NCBI RefSeq assembly: GCF_030814215.1
Contig: NZ_JAUSUT010000001.1
Location: 1,302,001-1,366,000 of the forward strand
Origin: Amycolatopsis thermophila
Lineage (GTDB): Bacteria > Actinomycetota > Actinomycetes > Mycobacteriales > Pseudonocardiaceae
Length of the DNA: 64,000 nucleotides
Reading direction: 5' to 3'
In this document: piece by piece, positions 55,953 to 64,000 of the stretch
How positions within the stretch are numbered: position 1 is the stretch's first letter
Layout: the number at the start of each line of letters is the position of its first letter
Made by a program: the position numbers and the translations under genes
Notes under the pieces: model-generated
Told to the model about the DNA's origin: nothing
Databases searched by the model: none
Seen by the model: the letters and a program-made list of their open reading frames with translations, nothing else

Positions 55953-56591
55953 ATGGCTGCCCCGAAACTCACTCCGATGGCCCTGGCCGTTCTGGAACTG
56001 CTGCACGAGCGGCCGATGCACCCGTACGAGATGACCCAGCTCATGCGCGACCGGCACCTGGAGCACCGGGTCGCGGTCAAACCGGGGTCGCTCTACCACA
56101 CGGTCGACCGCCTGGCGGCCGCCGGGCACATCAAGGTCGTCGGCACCCAGCGCGAGGGCCGCCGTCCCGAACGCACCGTCTACGCCCTGACCGAGCAGGG
56201 GCGCGACGCGTTCGTGGACCGGGCCACGACGATGCTCGGCACCCTCGCCGACGAGCGCCCCGAGTTCCTCAGCGCGCTCGGTGCGATGGACGACCTCGGC
56301 CGCGAGATCTCCCTCGACCAGCTGGAGATGCGCCTGATGCGCCTGGAGGCCAAGGCGGCCTCCCAGGAGGTCATCACGCGCAAGCTGCTCGACGAGGTAC
56401 CGGCGATCTACTGGGTCGACTGGCGCTACACGACCGCGCAGGTGCGGTTCGAACTCGAGTGGACCCGGCAGCTGATCGACGACATCAAGGCCGGCCGGCT
56501 GGACTGGTCGGCGCGGAACTGCCACCCGGCCAGGCTCTCCGCCGTCCCCACCGAATCCACTGAGGACAGACCGAATGAGCGAGCGAGCTAA
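55953..56591 (+). CDS. PadR-family transcriptional regulator
   Basis: A 212-residue regulator. The winged helix spans residues 5-80: LTPMALAVLELLHERPMHPY, EMTQLMRDRHLEHRVAVKPG, SLYHTVDRLAAAGHIKVVGT. The C-terminal Vir-type helices for dimerisation follow (ISLDQLEMRLMRLEAKAASQ, RFELEWTRQLIDDIKAG). ATG 55953 has GGAG about seven bases upstream; the ATG at 55926 lies at the predicted transcription start. It overlaps the efflux gene by 17 bases; PadR proteins next to transporters usually repress them in response to the exported drug. Confidence 0.9.
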   Translation: MAAPKLTPMALAVLELLHERPMHPYEMTQLMRDRHLEHRVAVKPGSLYHTVDRLAAAGHIKVVGTQREGRRPERTVYALTEQGRDAFVDRATTMLGTLADERPEFLSALGAMDDLGREISLDQLEMRLMRLEAKAASQEVITRKLLDEVPAIYWVDWRYTTAQVRFELEWTRQLIDDIKAGRLDWSARNCHPARLSAVPTESTEDRPNERAS

Positions 56592-58023
56592 CCCGTGGGC
56601 GGCGCTCGGCGCGCTGTGCATCGGGTTCTTCATGATCCTGTTGGACACCACGATCGTCTCGATCGCGATCCCGTCGATGGTGCGCGGCCTGGACGCCGAC
56701 CTCAACTCCATCGTCTGGGTGATGAGCGTCTACCTGCTCACCTACGCGGTCCCGATGCTGTTCACCAGCAGGCTCGGCGACCGCTTCGGCCCGAAGCGGC
56801 TGTTCGTCGCCGGGCTCGCGGTGTTCACGCTCGCGTCGCTGTGGTGCGGCCTGTCCGGCACGGCCGAGATGCTGATCGCCGCCCGCGCCGTGCAGGGCCT
56901 GGGCGCCGCGCTCATGACGCCGCAGACGCTGGCGTTCATCACCCACCTCTTCCCGCCCGCCAAGCGCGGCCCGGCGATGGGCCTGTGGGGCGGCGTCGCG
57001 GGCCTGGCCACGATCACCGGACCGCTGCTCGGCGGGGTACTGGTGGACAACCTGGGCTGGGAGTGGATCTTCTTCGTCAACGTGCCGATCGGCGCGGTCG
57101 GGCTGGTGCTGGCGATGCTCCTGGTACCGGACTGGCAACCGCGGCACTCGCACTCCTTCGACATCCCCGGAATCCTGCTGTCGGTCGCGGGGATGTCGCT
57201 GGTCGTCTTCGGGCTGCAGAACGGGCAGCACTACGACTGGGGCACCGTCGCCGGGCCGGTCAACGTCGCCGAGGTGATCGCCGCGGGCGTGGTGCTGCTG
57301 GTCGCGTTCGTGGTGTGGCAGCGCTACAACCGCCGCGAACCGCTGTTGCCGTTGCGCGTGTTCGGCAACCGCAACTTCTCCGCGGGCACGCTGACCTCGG
57401 TCACGATCGGCTTCACCATGACCGCGATGTTCCTGCCGCTGGTGATCTACATCCAGGACGTCCTGCTGCTCTCCCCCACCTCGGCGGGCCTGATCACCGC
57501 GCCGATGTCGCTGCTGTCCGGTCTCCTCGCGCCGTTCATCGGGCGGCTGTCGGACAAGGTCAACCCGAAGTACCTGGTGATCCTCGGAATCGTCGCGCTC
57601 GCCGCCGGTCTCGCGCTGATCGCGCTGATGGCCCGCGAGACGAGCACGTGGTGGGTCACCTTCCCCGGCCTGCTGTTGTGCGGCGTGGGCACCGGTTCGG
57701 TGTTCGCGCCGATGAGCAACGCGACGATGAGCTCGGTCGAGCCGCGGCTGGCCGGCACCGCGTCGGGCATCTTCAACACGGCCCGCCAGATCGGTGGCGT
57801 GCTGGGCAGCGCGGCGTGCGGCGTGTTGCTGCAGGCGCGGATCAGCGCGGGCATGGCGGCCAGCCACGGCAACGCGCCCCAGGCCCTCACCCAGGCGGCT
57901 CGGGAAACGCTGCTCCTGCCGATCGCGGTGCTGCTGCTCGGGATCGTGGCGGCGGCCGCGATGCGGCGCCCGGCGGCCCGGCCCGCGCAGTCCCAGCCCG
58001 ACACGGCGGGCGCCCGCGCCTGA
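56575..58023 (+). CDS. MFS drug efflux transporter, DHA2 (EmrB/QacA) family
   Basis: A 482-residue protein with 14 predicted helices. Family motifs are FMILLDTTIVSIAIPSMVRG in helix 1, LGDRFGPKRLFVAGLAVFTL in loop 2-3, and GPLLGGVLVDNLGWEWIFFV with VNVPIG (motif C region). Likely a proton-driven exporter of lipophilic compounds. ATG 56575 lies within the end of padR, so the two are co-translated and padR should control it. Confidence 0.92.
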   Translation: MSERANPWAALGALCIGFFMILLDTTIVSIAIPSMVRGLDADLNSIVWVMSVYLLTYAVPMLFTSRLGDRFGPKRLFVAGLAVFTLASLWCGLSGTAEMLIAARAVQGLGAALMTPQTLAFITHLFPPAKRGPAMGLWGGVAGLATITGPLLGGVLVDNLGWEWIFFVNVPIGAVGLVLAMLLVPDWQPRHSHSFDIPGILLSVAGMSLVVFGLQNGQHYDWGTVAGPVNVAEVIAAGVVLLVAFVVWQRYNRREPLLPLRVFGNRNFSAGTLTSVTIGFTMTAMFLPLVIYIQDVLLLSPTSAGLITAPMSLLSGLLAPFIGRLSDKVNPKYLVILGIVALAAGLALIALMARETSTWWVTFPGLLLCGVGTGSVFAPMSNATMSSVEPRLAGTASGIFNTARQIGGVLGSAACGVLLQARISAGMAASHGNAPQALTQAARETLLLPIAVLLLGIVAAAAMRRPAARPAQSQPDTAGARA

Positions 58024-58027
58024 CGGC

Positions 58028-58033
58028 TAGTCT
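58028..58033 (+). promoter_or_regulatory. -10 element of a leaderless maf transcript
   Basis: TAGTCT ends six bases before GTG 58040, with no ribosome site; it lies just after the efflux gene stop. Confidence 0.5.
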
Positions 58034-58039
58034 CGCGCC

Positions 58040-58663
58040 GTGCACTTCGTTCTGGCCTCCCAGTCCCCCGCCCGTCTCGCGGTGCTGCGCGCCGCGGGCA
58101 TCGACCCGAGCGTCGTGGTGTCCGGCGTTGACGAGGACGCCGTGGCCGCGGCACTGACCGACCCGTCCCGCGAGGAGCTCGTCACCGCGCTCGCCCTCGC
58201 GAAGGCGGAGGCCGTGCTGCCCACGGTCGCCCGGACGCACGCCGACGCGGTGGTCGTCGGGTGCGACTCGATGCTGTCGTTCAACGACGAGATGCTGGGC
58301 AAGCCGGGCGACGCGGAGACCGCCCGCAAGCGGTGGGCCCAGATGGCCGGCGGCACCGGTGACCTGCTGACCGGGCACGCCGTGCTGCGGGTCGAGGGCG
58401 GCGAGAAGGTCCGCGAGGCGGTCGGCACGCAGACCACGCAGGTGCGGTTCGCCTCACCCACCCAGGCCGAGATCGACGCCTACGTCGCGACGGGCGAGCC
58501 GCTGCAGGTCGCCGGCGCGTTCACGCTGGACGGGCTGGGCGGCTGGTTCGTCGAGGGCGTCGACGGCGACCCGTCCAGCGTCATCGGGATCAGCCTGCCC
58601 CTGACGCGGCGGCTGCTGGCGGAGGTCGGAGTCGGCGTCACCGACCTGTGGACGTCCCGATGA
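58040..58663 (+). CDS. maf: Maf-family nucleotide pyrophosphatase
   Basis: A 207-residue Maf/YhdE-like protein that hydrolyses non-canonical or canonical nucleoside triphosphates. HFVLASQSPARLAVLRAAGI carries the SxSPxR motif; VVVGCDSMLSFNDEMLGKPG and TGHAVLRVEGGEKVREAVGT give the active-site Asp and surrounding residues, and GAFTLDGLGGWFVEGVDGDP the C-terminal signature. GTG 58040 has a TAGTCT -10 six bases before it. Matches Rv3282. A strong hairpin follows. Confidence 0.92.
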   Translation: MHFVLASQSPARLAVLRAAGIDPSVVVSGVDEDAVAAALTDPSREELVTALALAKAEAVLPTVARTHADAVVVGCDSMLSFNDEMLGKPGDAETARKRWAQMAGGTGDLLTGHAVLRVEGGEKVREAVGTQTTQVRFASPTQAEIDAYVATGEPLQVAGAFTLDGLGGWFVEGVDGDPSSVIGISLPLTRRLLAEVGVGVTDLWTSR

Positions 58664-58665
58664 CG

Positions 58666-58695
58666 GGGCCCGGCCACCGCACGGTGGCCGGGCCC
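58666..58695. terminator. Bidirectional terminator between maf and symporter genes
   Basis: GGGCCCGGCCACCG and CGGTGGCCGGGCCC form a perfect 14-bp inverted repeat around CA, directly after the maf stop and before the convergent symporter stop. Confidence 0.75.
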
Positions 58696-58707
58696 TGAGG
58701 GCAGCGG

Positions 58708-60051
58708 TCAGGCGTTCGCCGGAGCCGGTTCCCGCGCCGGCTCGCCCGCCGGGGCGTCCAGCAGGGGTGTCGACGTCTTGGAGTGCAGCACCTCGTCGTC
58801 GAGGAGGCCTTCGGTGCGGGCGATCCACGTCGGGATCGCGATCTGGCCCGCCACGTTGGTCGCGGTGCGCATCATGTCCAGGATCGGGTCGATGCCGTAG
58901 ATCACGGCGATGCCGGTGGCGATCACCTCGGGCGGCAGGTTCAGCGTGCTCAGGGTCAGCGTGAGCATCGTGAACCAGCCGGTCACGCCGGCCGTCGCGA
59001 TGGCGCCGAACACGGCGACCACCACGATCAGCACGTAGTCACCGAAGCTGAGCGAGATGCCGAACAGGTTCGCGATGAAGATCGTGGCCACCGCCGGGTA
59101 CACCGCGGCGCAACCGTCCATTTTGGTCGTCGTGCCGAGCGGGACGGCGAAGCTCGCGTAACCCGGGTCCACGCCGAGGTTCACCGCGGTCTGGCGGCTC
59201 AGCGGCAGCGTCGCGCCGGACGAGCGGGACACGAACGCGAACTGCAGCGCCGTCCAGGCCTTGCGGAAGAACAGCGCCGGGCTCACCTTGCCGACGAAGC
59301 GCAGCAGCAGCGGGTACACCACGAACAGCACGAGCAGGGTGCCCGCGTAGACGGCGACGATCAGCGACAGCAGCGGCCGCACGAACTGGTCGCCGTAGGT
59401 GGCGAACGCGTTGCCGATCAGGCCGAGCACGCCCAGCGGGGCCAGCCGGATGATCCAGCCCAGCACCTTCTGCACGATGTCGAACACGGCCCGGTTGAAG
59501 CTGACGAACGGCTGGGCACGGTCGCCCAGCGCGTACGCGGCCAGGCCGACGGCCAGCGACACGAGCACCACCTGCAGGATCTCGCCGTCGGCGAAGGCCT
59601 CGACCAGGTTGCTCGGCACCAGGTTGTTGATCAGGTCCAGCCACGAGCCGTGGTCCCGCGAGGCGAGCTTCTGCACCGTCGACGGCTGGGGCTGCAGGGA
59701 GACGCCGCTGCCCGGGTTGACGATCTTGCCGACGGCGATGCCGATGAGCACCGCGATCAGCGAGGTCGTCGCGAACCACAGGACGGTCTTGCCGCCGAGC
59801 CGGGCCGCGGTGCGGGCGCCGCCGAGGCCGCGCAGGCTGACGATGCCGAGGACGATCGCCGTGAAGACCAGCGGCAGGACGGTGACCTGCAGCAGGTTCG
59901 TGAAGATCGACCCGATGGTGTGGAGGGTCGTGACGAGCCAGCCCTGGCCGGTCTGCTTCGCCAGGACGCCCAGCAGGGCACCCACGACGAGGGCGACGAC
60001 CACGATCAGGCCGAAGACCTTGGGTTTCGAGTAGGTCCGTAACAGGGACAC
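58708..60051 (-). CDS. Dicarboxylate/amino acid:cation symporter (DAACS; GltP/DctA family)
   Basis: A 447-residue membrane carrier with about eight helices and two re-entrant loops. Family signatures are FTNLLQVTVLPLVFTAIVLG, the serine-rich loop AFVSRSSGATLPLSRQTAVN, GTTTKMDGCAAVYPAVATIF (the NMDGT-like motif, here KMDGC) and IYGIDPILDMMRTATNVAGQ (the D-x3-D-x2-RT-x2-N-type substrate site). It should import dicarboxylates or glutamate with protons or sodium. The start is GTG 60051. In M. tuberculosis this spot has sseA, so the gene is a lineage difference. Confidence 0.9.
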   Translation of the reverse strand: MSLLRTYSKPKVFGLIVVVALVVGALLGVLAKQTGQGWLVTTLHTIGSIFTNLLQVTVLPLVFTAIVLGIVSLRGLGGARTAARLGGKTVLWFATTSLIAVLIGIAVGKIVNPGSGVSLQPQPSTVQKLASRDHGSWLDLINNLVPSNLVEAFADGEILQVVLVSLAVGLAAYALGDRAQPFVSFNRAVFDIVQKVLGWIIRLAPLGVLGLIGNAFATYGDQFVRPLLSLIVAVYAGTLLVLFVVYPLLLRFVGKVSPALFFRKAWTALQFAFVSRSSGATLPLSRQTAVNLGVDPGYASFAVPLGTTTKMDGCAAVYPAVATIFIANLFGISLSFGDYVLIVVVAVFGAIATAGVTGWFTMLTLTLSTLNLPPEVIATGIAVIYGIDPILDMMRTATNVAGQIAIPTWIARTEGLLDDEVLHSKTSTPLLDAPAGEPAREPAPANA

Positions 60052-60202
60052 GGGTTCGCTCCGGGGCGTGAAATTTCCTGGTTGTGCCGCGTGTGGTCAA
60101 CACGTGGCGTCACCGGGCTCTTCCCCGTGACCCGTTCGTGTGGGCGAGTTCTCAGCATGTGGGAGACACGGCCGGACGTGCCGCCGCGCGCCGGCGGGCT
60201 TG

Positions 60203-60859
60203 CTAGTTGCAGGCCCGCAGATCACCGGACGACAGCTGCACCTCGGGCCACCCGCGCAACTGGCCGACCGCCGTGTAGCGCCGGGTGCAGCCCAGCGCGC
60301 TGCCGTCGAGCGCGAAGACCCGCGCCAGCACCGGCGAGGTCTGCACGACCACGACCTCCGGCGCGTTGTCGCCCGTCACGTCGTCCAGCCGCACCACGCC
60401 GGCGCTCGAGTAGTACGGCTTGTCCACCGACCGCCACGTGCCGGCGCGGTTCACGACCAGCTGCGCGATCATCGCGGCGTCCTGCCGGCCGCGCACCAGG
60501 CACGCGGACACCGGACCGCCCACGCAGGACAGCGAATTCGCGTCGAGCTTGCCGCCCAGCGCGCTCACCGCCACCTCGACGACGGTGCCGTCCGCCTCGA
60601 ACCGCCCGTTGCCGCCCTGCGCGTCGGCCAGCAACTCGACCGCGCGGCCGTCCACGGCCGCCCGGGACACCACCTGGCACGGACCCTCGCCGCAGTCCAC
60701 GCCCGTGGTCACCGCGCTGCCCCCGGCACCGCCGGCGGGCACCTGCGCGCTGCTCCCGTCCTCGCGCAGCAACCGCACCGTGACCAGGGCGGACAACGCC
60801 ACCACGGCGGCCAGAACCGCGGTCACGACGACCGAACGAGGTGCGCGTCCCCTGCCCAC
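60203..60859 (-). CDS. Membrane-anchored extracytoplasmic protein of unknown function
   Basis: A 218-residue protein. A basic start and one helix ([20 protein letters not shown], residues 9-28) anchor an outer domain with six Cys, spaced in pairs ([15 protein letters not shown], then GCTRR and ACN), suggesting disulfides. The segment [20 protein letters not shown] resembles an FG-GAP/VCBS calcium-type loop. GTG 60859 has AAAGGGG upstream and TACCCT (60886 to 60881) as a -10. It is divergent from accA3. I do not recognise a named family. Confidence 0.7.
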   Translation of the reverse strand: MGRGRAPRSVVVTAVLAAVVALSALVTVRLLREDGSSAQVPAGGAGGSAVTTGVDCGEGPCQVVSRAAVDGRAVELLADAQGGNGRFEADGTVVEVAVSALGGKLDANSLSCVGGPVSACLVRGRQDAAMIAQLVVNRAGTWRSVDKPYYSSAGVVRLDDVTGDNAPEVVVVQTSPVLARVFALDGSALGCTRRYTAVGQLRGWPEVQLSSGDLRACN

Positions 60860-60926
60860 GTGCCCACCCCTTTCCCCTTCAGGGTAAGCGTGAGCCGGGT
60901 CTCACCGCAGCACGACTACTCCGCCG

Positions 60927-60932
60927 TAAACT
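60927..60932 (+). promoter_or_regulatory. Candidate -10 of accA3
   Basis: TAAACT is a near-consensus -10 about 74 bases before the accA3 start; the -35 is not clear. This would give a leader of roughly 65-70 bases. Confidence 0.4.
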
Positions 60933-61005
60933 CCGGGAAAGGCCCGCGGAAGCGCCGCGCGACGCTCCGGGGGGATTGCGTGAAGGACCAGATGGAGGTA
61001 AGGGC

Positions 61006-62805
61006 GTGCCCGAGCAGGCCAGCGCGACCCAGGGCGGACCGGTGACCAAGATCCTCGTAGCCAACCGGGGTGAGATCGCGGTCCGCGTCATCAGAGCGGC
61101 CAAGGACGCCGGGCTCGCGAGTGTCGCGGTGTACGCCGAGCCCGACCGCGACGCCCCGCACGTCCAGCTCGCCGACGAGGCATACGCCCTCGGCGGGACC
61201 ACGGCGGCGGAGAGCTACCTCGTCATCGACAAGCTCATCGACGTCGCCAAGCGGTCCGGCGCCGACTCCGTCCACCCCGGCTACGGCTTCCTCTCCGAGA
61301 ACGCCGACTTCGCGCAGGCGGTCATCGACGCGGGCCTGACCTGGATCGGGCCGAGCCCGCAGGCCATCCGCGACCTCGGCGACAAGGTCACCGCGCGGCA
61401 CATCGCGCTCAAGGCCGGTGCCCCCCTGGTCCCGGGCACCAAGGACCCGGTGTCGAACGCCGACGAGATCATCGCCTTCGCCGACGAGCACGGTCTGCCG
61501 GTGGCCATCAAGGCGGCCTTCGGTGGTGGTGGCCGCGGTCTGAAGGTGGCACGCACCAAGGAGGAGATCCCCGAGCTGTTCGAGTCGGCCACCCGCGAGG
61601 CGGTCGCCGCGTTCGGCCGGGGCGAGTGCTTCGTCGAGCGCTACCTCGACAAGCCGCGCCACGTCGAGGCCCAGGTCCTGGCCGACCTGCACGGCAACGT
61701 CGTGGTGGTCGGCACCCGCGACTGCTCGCTGCAGCGCCGTCACCAGAAGCTCGTCGAGGAGGCCCCCGCGCCGTTCCTGAACGACGAGCAGCGCCGCACG
61801 ATCCACGAGTCCGCCAAGGCGATCTGCAAGGAGGCCGGCTACTCCGGCGCGGGCACGGTCGAGTACCTGGTGGGCCTGGACGGGACCATCTCGTTCCTCG
61901 AGGTCAACACCCGGCTGCAGGTCGAGCACCCGGTGTCGGAGGAGACCGCGGGCATCGACCTGGTGCGCGAGATGTTCCGCATCGCCCGCGGCGAGAAGCT
62001 GCGGTTCACGCACGACCCGGAGCCGCGCGGCCACTCGATCGAGTTCCGCATCAACGGTGAGGACGCCGGCCGCAACTTCCTGCCCGCGCCGGGCACCGTC
62101 ACCAAGCTGGTGTTCCCGGAGGGCCCGGGTGTCCGGGTCGACTCCGGTGTGGTCACCGGCAGCGTCATCGGCGGCCAGTTCGACTCGATGCTCGCGAAGG
62201 TCATCGTCACCGGCACCGACCGGCAGAACGCGCTGGAGCGCAGCCGCCGGGCGCTGGACGAGATGGTCGTCGAGGGCATGGCCACGGTGCTGCCGTTCCA
62301 CCGCGTCATCGTGCGCGACCCGGCGTTCGTCGGCGACGACGAGGGTTTCTCCGTCCACACCCGCTGGATCGAGACCGAGTTCGACAACCGGATCGAACCG
62401 TTCACCGCGGCCGCCGAAGCCGAGGAGGAGGCCGAGCCGCGCCAGACGGTGGTCGTCGAGGTCGGCGGCAAGCGGCTGGAGGTCTCGCTGCCCGGCGACC
62501 TCGCGCTCGGCGGGGGCGGCAAGGGCAACGGCGGTGGCGCCAAGGCCAAGCCGCGCAAGCGGGGCGGCGGCGCGAAGTCCGCGGTCAGCGGTGACACCGT
62601 CGCCGCGCCGATGCAGGGCACGATCGTCAAGATCGCGGTCGAGGACGGCCAGCAGGTCGAGGCGGGCGAGCTCCTCGTCGTGCTCGAGGCCATGAAGATG
62701 GAAAACCCGGTCACGGCACACAAGTCGGGCACCGTGACGGGACTTTCCGTCGAGGTGGGCACCGCGGTCACGCAAGGCGCTTCCCTGCTCGAAATCAAGG
62801 ACTAA
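61006..62805 (+). CDS. accA3: Acetyl/propionyl-CoA carboxylase alpha subunit (biotin carboxylase-BCCP) AccA3
   Basis: A 599-residue protein. The biotin carboxylase part (1-450) has [55 protein letters not shown] (ATP loop), [20 protein letters not shown] and [15 protein letters not shown] Gly/Lys-rich linker leads to the BCCP domain, with biotin-accepting Lys564 in EAMKMENP. It carboxylates biotin for the AccD carboxyltransferases. GTG 61006 has GGAGGT six bases upstream; longer readings are unsupported. The length agrees with mycobacterial AccA3 (Rv3285). Confidence 0.96.
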   Translation: MPEQASATQGGPVTKILVANRGEIAVRVIRAAKDAGLASVAVYAEPDRDAPHVQLADEAYALGGTTAAESYLVIDKLIDVAKRSGADSVHPGYGFLSENADFAQAVIDAGLTWIGPSPQAIRDLGDKVTARHIALKAGAPLVPGTKDPVSNADEIIAFADEHGLPVAIKAAFGGGGRGLKVARTKEEIPELFESATREAVAAFGRGECFVERYLDKPRHVEAQVLADLHGNVVVVGTRDCSLQRRHQKLVEEAPAPFLNDEQRRTIHESAKAICKEAGYSGAGTVEYLVGLDGTISFLEVNTRLQVEHPVSEETAGIDLVREMFRIARGEKLRFTHDPEPRGHSIEFRINGEDAGRNFLPAPGTVTKLVFPEGPGVRVDSGVVTGSVIGGQFDSMLAKVIVTGTDRQNALERSRRALDEMVVEGMATVLPFHRVIVRDPAFVGDDEGFSVHTRWIETEFDNRIEPFTAAAEAEEEAEPRQTVVVEVGGKRLEVSLPGDLALGGGGKGNGGGAKAKPRKRGGGAKSAVSGDTVAAPMQGTIVKIAVEDGQQVEAGELLVVLEAMKMENPVTAHKSGTVTGLSVEVGTAVTQGASLLEIKD

Positions 62806-62814
62806 CCTGGCGGT

Positions 62815-63303
62815 GTGACCGAGGTTCCCTCGCCTGATCTGCGGATCGGCGACGAAGAACGGGAGTCGGCGCTGACGGCACTCGGGGAGCACCTGAGTGC
62901 CGGGCGACTCGACCTCGACGAATACGGCGACCGTTCGGCGCGGGTCACCGCCGCTCGCACGCGGCGGGACCTCGCCGGACTGTTCGCCGACCTGCCCGAG
63001 CCGCACCCGCGGTTCGAGAAGCCGCAACCGCCGAAGGCGGTGGCGAAGAAGCCGGACCAGCCGCCCCAGTGGTCGGACCGCCCCCTGCCGCAGCGCGTCG
63101 CGGCCGCCGCGGTGCCGTTCCTGTGGGTGGCGGCGGTCGCGTTGTTCCTCACCGTCGGCGGCTGGTGGTGGTTCGCGCTGCCGTTCCTGTTCACCGCGGC
63201 GGGCAGCGCCTTCTGGGGCAAGGACTGGGAGCGGGACCGGCACGGCGCCTACGACCGGCGCGACCGGCGGGACCGCCGCCGTGACCGGTGGGACCGGCGG
63301 TGA
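62815..63303 (+). CDS. DUF1707 domain membrane protein
   Basis: A 162-residue protein. The N-terminal DUF1707 motif (LRIGDEERESALTALGEHLS, AGRLDLDEYGDRSARVTAAR, TRRDLAGLFADLPEP) is followed by two hydrophobic segments (AAVPFLWVAAVALFLTV and WWWFALPFLFTAAGSAFW) and an Arg/Asp-rich tail. DUF1707 proteins are small actinobacterial membrane proteins of unknown function, often regulatory. GTG 62815 lies six bases after a TAACCT -10 (62803-62808), in the last codons of accA3, so it may have its own leaderless message. The next gene overlaps it by four bases. Confidence 0.87.
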   Translation: MTEVPSPDLRIGDEERESALTALGEHLSAGRLDLDEYGDRSARVTAARTRRDLAGLFADLPEPHPRFEKPQPPKAVAKKPDQPPQWSDRPLPQRVAAAAVPFLWVAAVALFLTVGGWWWFALPFLFTAAGSAFWGKDWERDRHGAYDRRDRRDRRRDRWDRR

Positions 63304-63662
63304 ACGACCAGCCGGACCTGCGGCTCTCCGATGACGAGCGTTCGGAGGCCCTGGAGGCCCTGTCCGAGCACGTCCGCACCGGTCGCCTGGACATCGACGA
63401 GTTCGGCCGCCGCTCGGCGCACGTCGCGGCGGCCCGCACCCGGTCGGAGCTGGCGCGGCAGTTCGCCGACCTGCCCGAACCCCGGCCTCGGGTGCTCGGC
63501 AAGCCCGTTCCGTCGCGGCCGCCCGCGCGGAAGGTCGGGATGGGCCTGCTGCCGCTGCTGGTGATCGCGGCGGTGGCGCTGTTCGTGCTGACCCGCGGTG
63601 TGTGGATGGTGGTCCTGATCCCGGTCGTGGTCGTGGCGGTGCTGACCCTGCGGCGCCGCTGA
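63300..63662 (+). CDS. DUF1707 domain membrane protein, second copy
   Basis: A 120-residue paralogue of the preceding gene: LRLSDDERSEALEALSEHVR, TGRLDIDEFGRRSAHVAAAR, TRSELARQFADLPEP, then a hydrophobic hairpin (MGLLPLLVIAAVALFVLTRG, VWMVVLIPVVVVAVLTLRRR). GTG 63300 overlaps the upstream stop (GTGA). The domain similarity between the two copies is high, so they probably arose by tandem duplication and may form a complex. Confidence 0.87.
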   Translation: MNDQPDLRLSDDERSEALEALSEHVRTGRLDIDEFGRRSAHVAAARTRSELARQFADLPEPRPRVLGKPVPSRPPARKVGMGLLPLLVIAAVALFVLTRGVWMVVLIPVVVVAVLTLRRR

Positions 63663-63796
63663 CGAAACCGCCCGTCCCGCGCTCGCGCGGCACTGTGTTC
63701 TAGTCCTCTTGTGCTCGCCGACACAATTCCTCGCACCACCGGTCGGGTTGTGGTGATCTGGATTCAGATTCCTATTCAGCGCTGAACGGGGGGAAC

Positions 63797-64000
63797 GTGG
63801 GCGAGTCCAGCGTCTTTCTGACCCGCATCCTCGACGTGCTGTTAGATGGCGGCGATCAGATCGCATTCGCCCATCGTGGCCGGTCGATGACGTATCGAGA
63901 GACCTTCGACACATTACGGCGGCTGCATGCGACACTGAAAACCGAGGGGATCGTCCCCGGCCAGCTCGTCGCAATTACCGGCGGAAACGCGCCGGAAACA
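63797..64000 (+). CDS. Adenylate-forming (AMP-binding) enzyme, N-terminal part, cut by window end
   Basis: Sixty-eight codons are visible. GGDQIAFAHRGRSMTYRETF and LRRLHATLKTEGIVPGQLVA with AITGGNAPE are the opening strands of acyl-CoA synthetase/NRPS-type adenylation domains. GTG 63797 follows a GGGGGGAAC ribosome site. Base composition is visibly less GC-rich (runs such as GAAAACC, GCAATTACC, TTAGATGG) than the rest of the window, hinting at a horizontally acquired or specialised-metabolism region beginning here. Motifs needed to assign a substrate are beyond the window. Confidence 0.75.
   Translation, partial: MGESSVFLTRILDVLLDGGDQIAFAHRGRSMTYRETFDTLRRLHATLKTEGIVPGQLVAITGGNAPET

Noticed and set aside
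60916..63693. A 925-codon minus-strand open frame
   Set aside because: It is antisense to accA3 and the DUF1707 genes and is rich in Arg/Gly/Pro/Ala as expected for a GC-rich shadow frame.
1..64000. tRNA or rRNA genes
   Set aside because: No cloverleaf with a GGTTCGAATCC-type arm or rRNA-like conserved segment was noticed in the intergenic regions; a covariance-model scan would be the decisive test.

Overview
The window is a high-GC actinobacterial chromosome segment, most likely from the Pseudonocardiaceae (Amycolatopsis-like). This rests on very GC-rich third codon positions, many GTG/TTG starts with ATGA/GTGA overlaps, coenzyme F420 genes, a mycobacterial-type arabinogalactan linker rhamnosyltransferase and acyl-CoA carboxylase genes. 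Read from left to right, the housekeeping backbone follows Mycobacterium tuberculosis Rv3261 to Rv3285: fbiA, fbiB, mannose-1-P guanylyltransferase, wbbL, rmlD, LCP, TIGR03089, fadE25, purE, purK, GtrA, PH-domain protein, birA, accD5, accE5, maf, accA3. Lineage-specific blocks sit between these anchors.

Layout. 0-5.8 kb: end of fbiA, fbiB, NUDIX and GntR genes, an HhH-GPD DNA glycosylase overlapping the GDP-mannose synthase gene, and wbbL. 6-12.8 kb: an inserted block of five glycosyltransferase genes, including a GT2-GT4 fusion. 12.8-13.4 kb: a non-coding island full of inverted and tandem repeats. 13.4-18 kb: rmlD and rmlB, facing two tandem LytR-CpsA-Psr ligase genes. 18-20.5 kb: a Pro/Ala repeat protein, an ECF sigma factor, an anti-sigma-like protein and TIGR03089. 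21-30 kb: acyl-CoA dehydrogenase, acyl-CoA ligase, a putatively Tat-exported F420-dependent oxidoreductase, purEK, two GT87 membrane mannosyltransferase paralogues and a degenerate GGDEF protein. 30.2-32.4 kb: a sigma/anti-sigma/membrane/extracytoplasmic fusion protein.

32.4-42.7 kb: GtrA, a two-component system, HisN-like phosphatase, DinB-like protein, a compact ESX-type polymorphic toxin cassette (YbaB-like, WXG100, Pro-rich TNT-domain toxin, small immunity candidate), GNAT, PH protein, BirA, and an NlpC/P60 hydrolase whose lytic transglycosylase-like domain seems to have lost its catalytic Glu. 43-50 kb: accessory and regulatory genes (SARP regulator, dehalogenase-like hydrolase, a decayed GNAT gene, beta-lactamase-like esterase, redoxin, TetR, F420/PPOX enzyme). 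50-64 kb: ArsR/SRPBCC pair, accD5-accE5, MFS/GntR, PadR/EmrB, maf, DctA-type symporter, accA3, two DUF1707 genes, and the start of an adenylate-forming enzyme in less GC-rich DNA.

Major themes are cell-envelope glycan synthesis (GDP-mannose, dTDP-rhamnose, linker rhamnosylation, GT-C mannosyltransferases, LCP ligases), the acyl-CoA carboxylase system with its biotin ligase, and F420 (FbiA/FbiB plus two predicted F420 enzymes). The most notable candidates for a second look are the TNT toxin cassette, the membrane-tethered sigma factor, the repeat island with a solo copy 23 kb away, and a recurring leaderless-promoter layout. No rRNA, tRNA, CRISPR array or complete insertion sequence was seen. 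All assignments come from reading the sequence and from memory of protein families; no database search was run.
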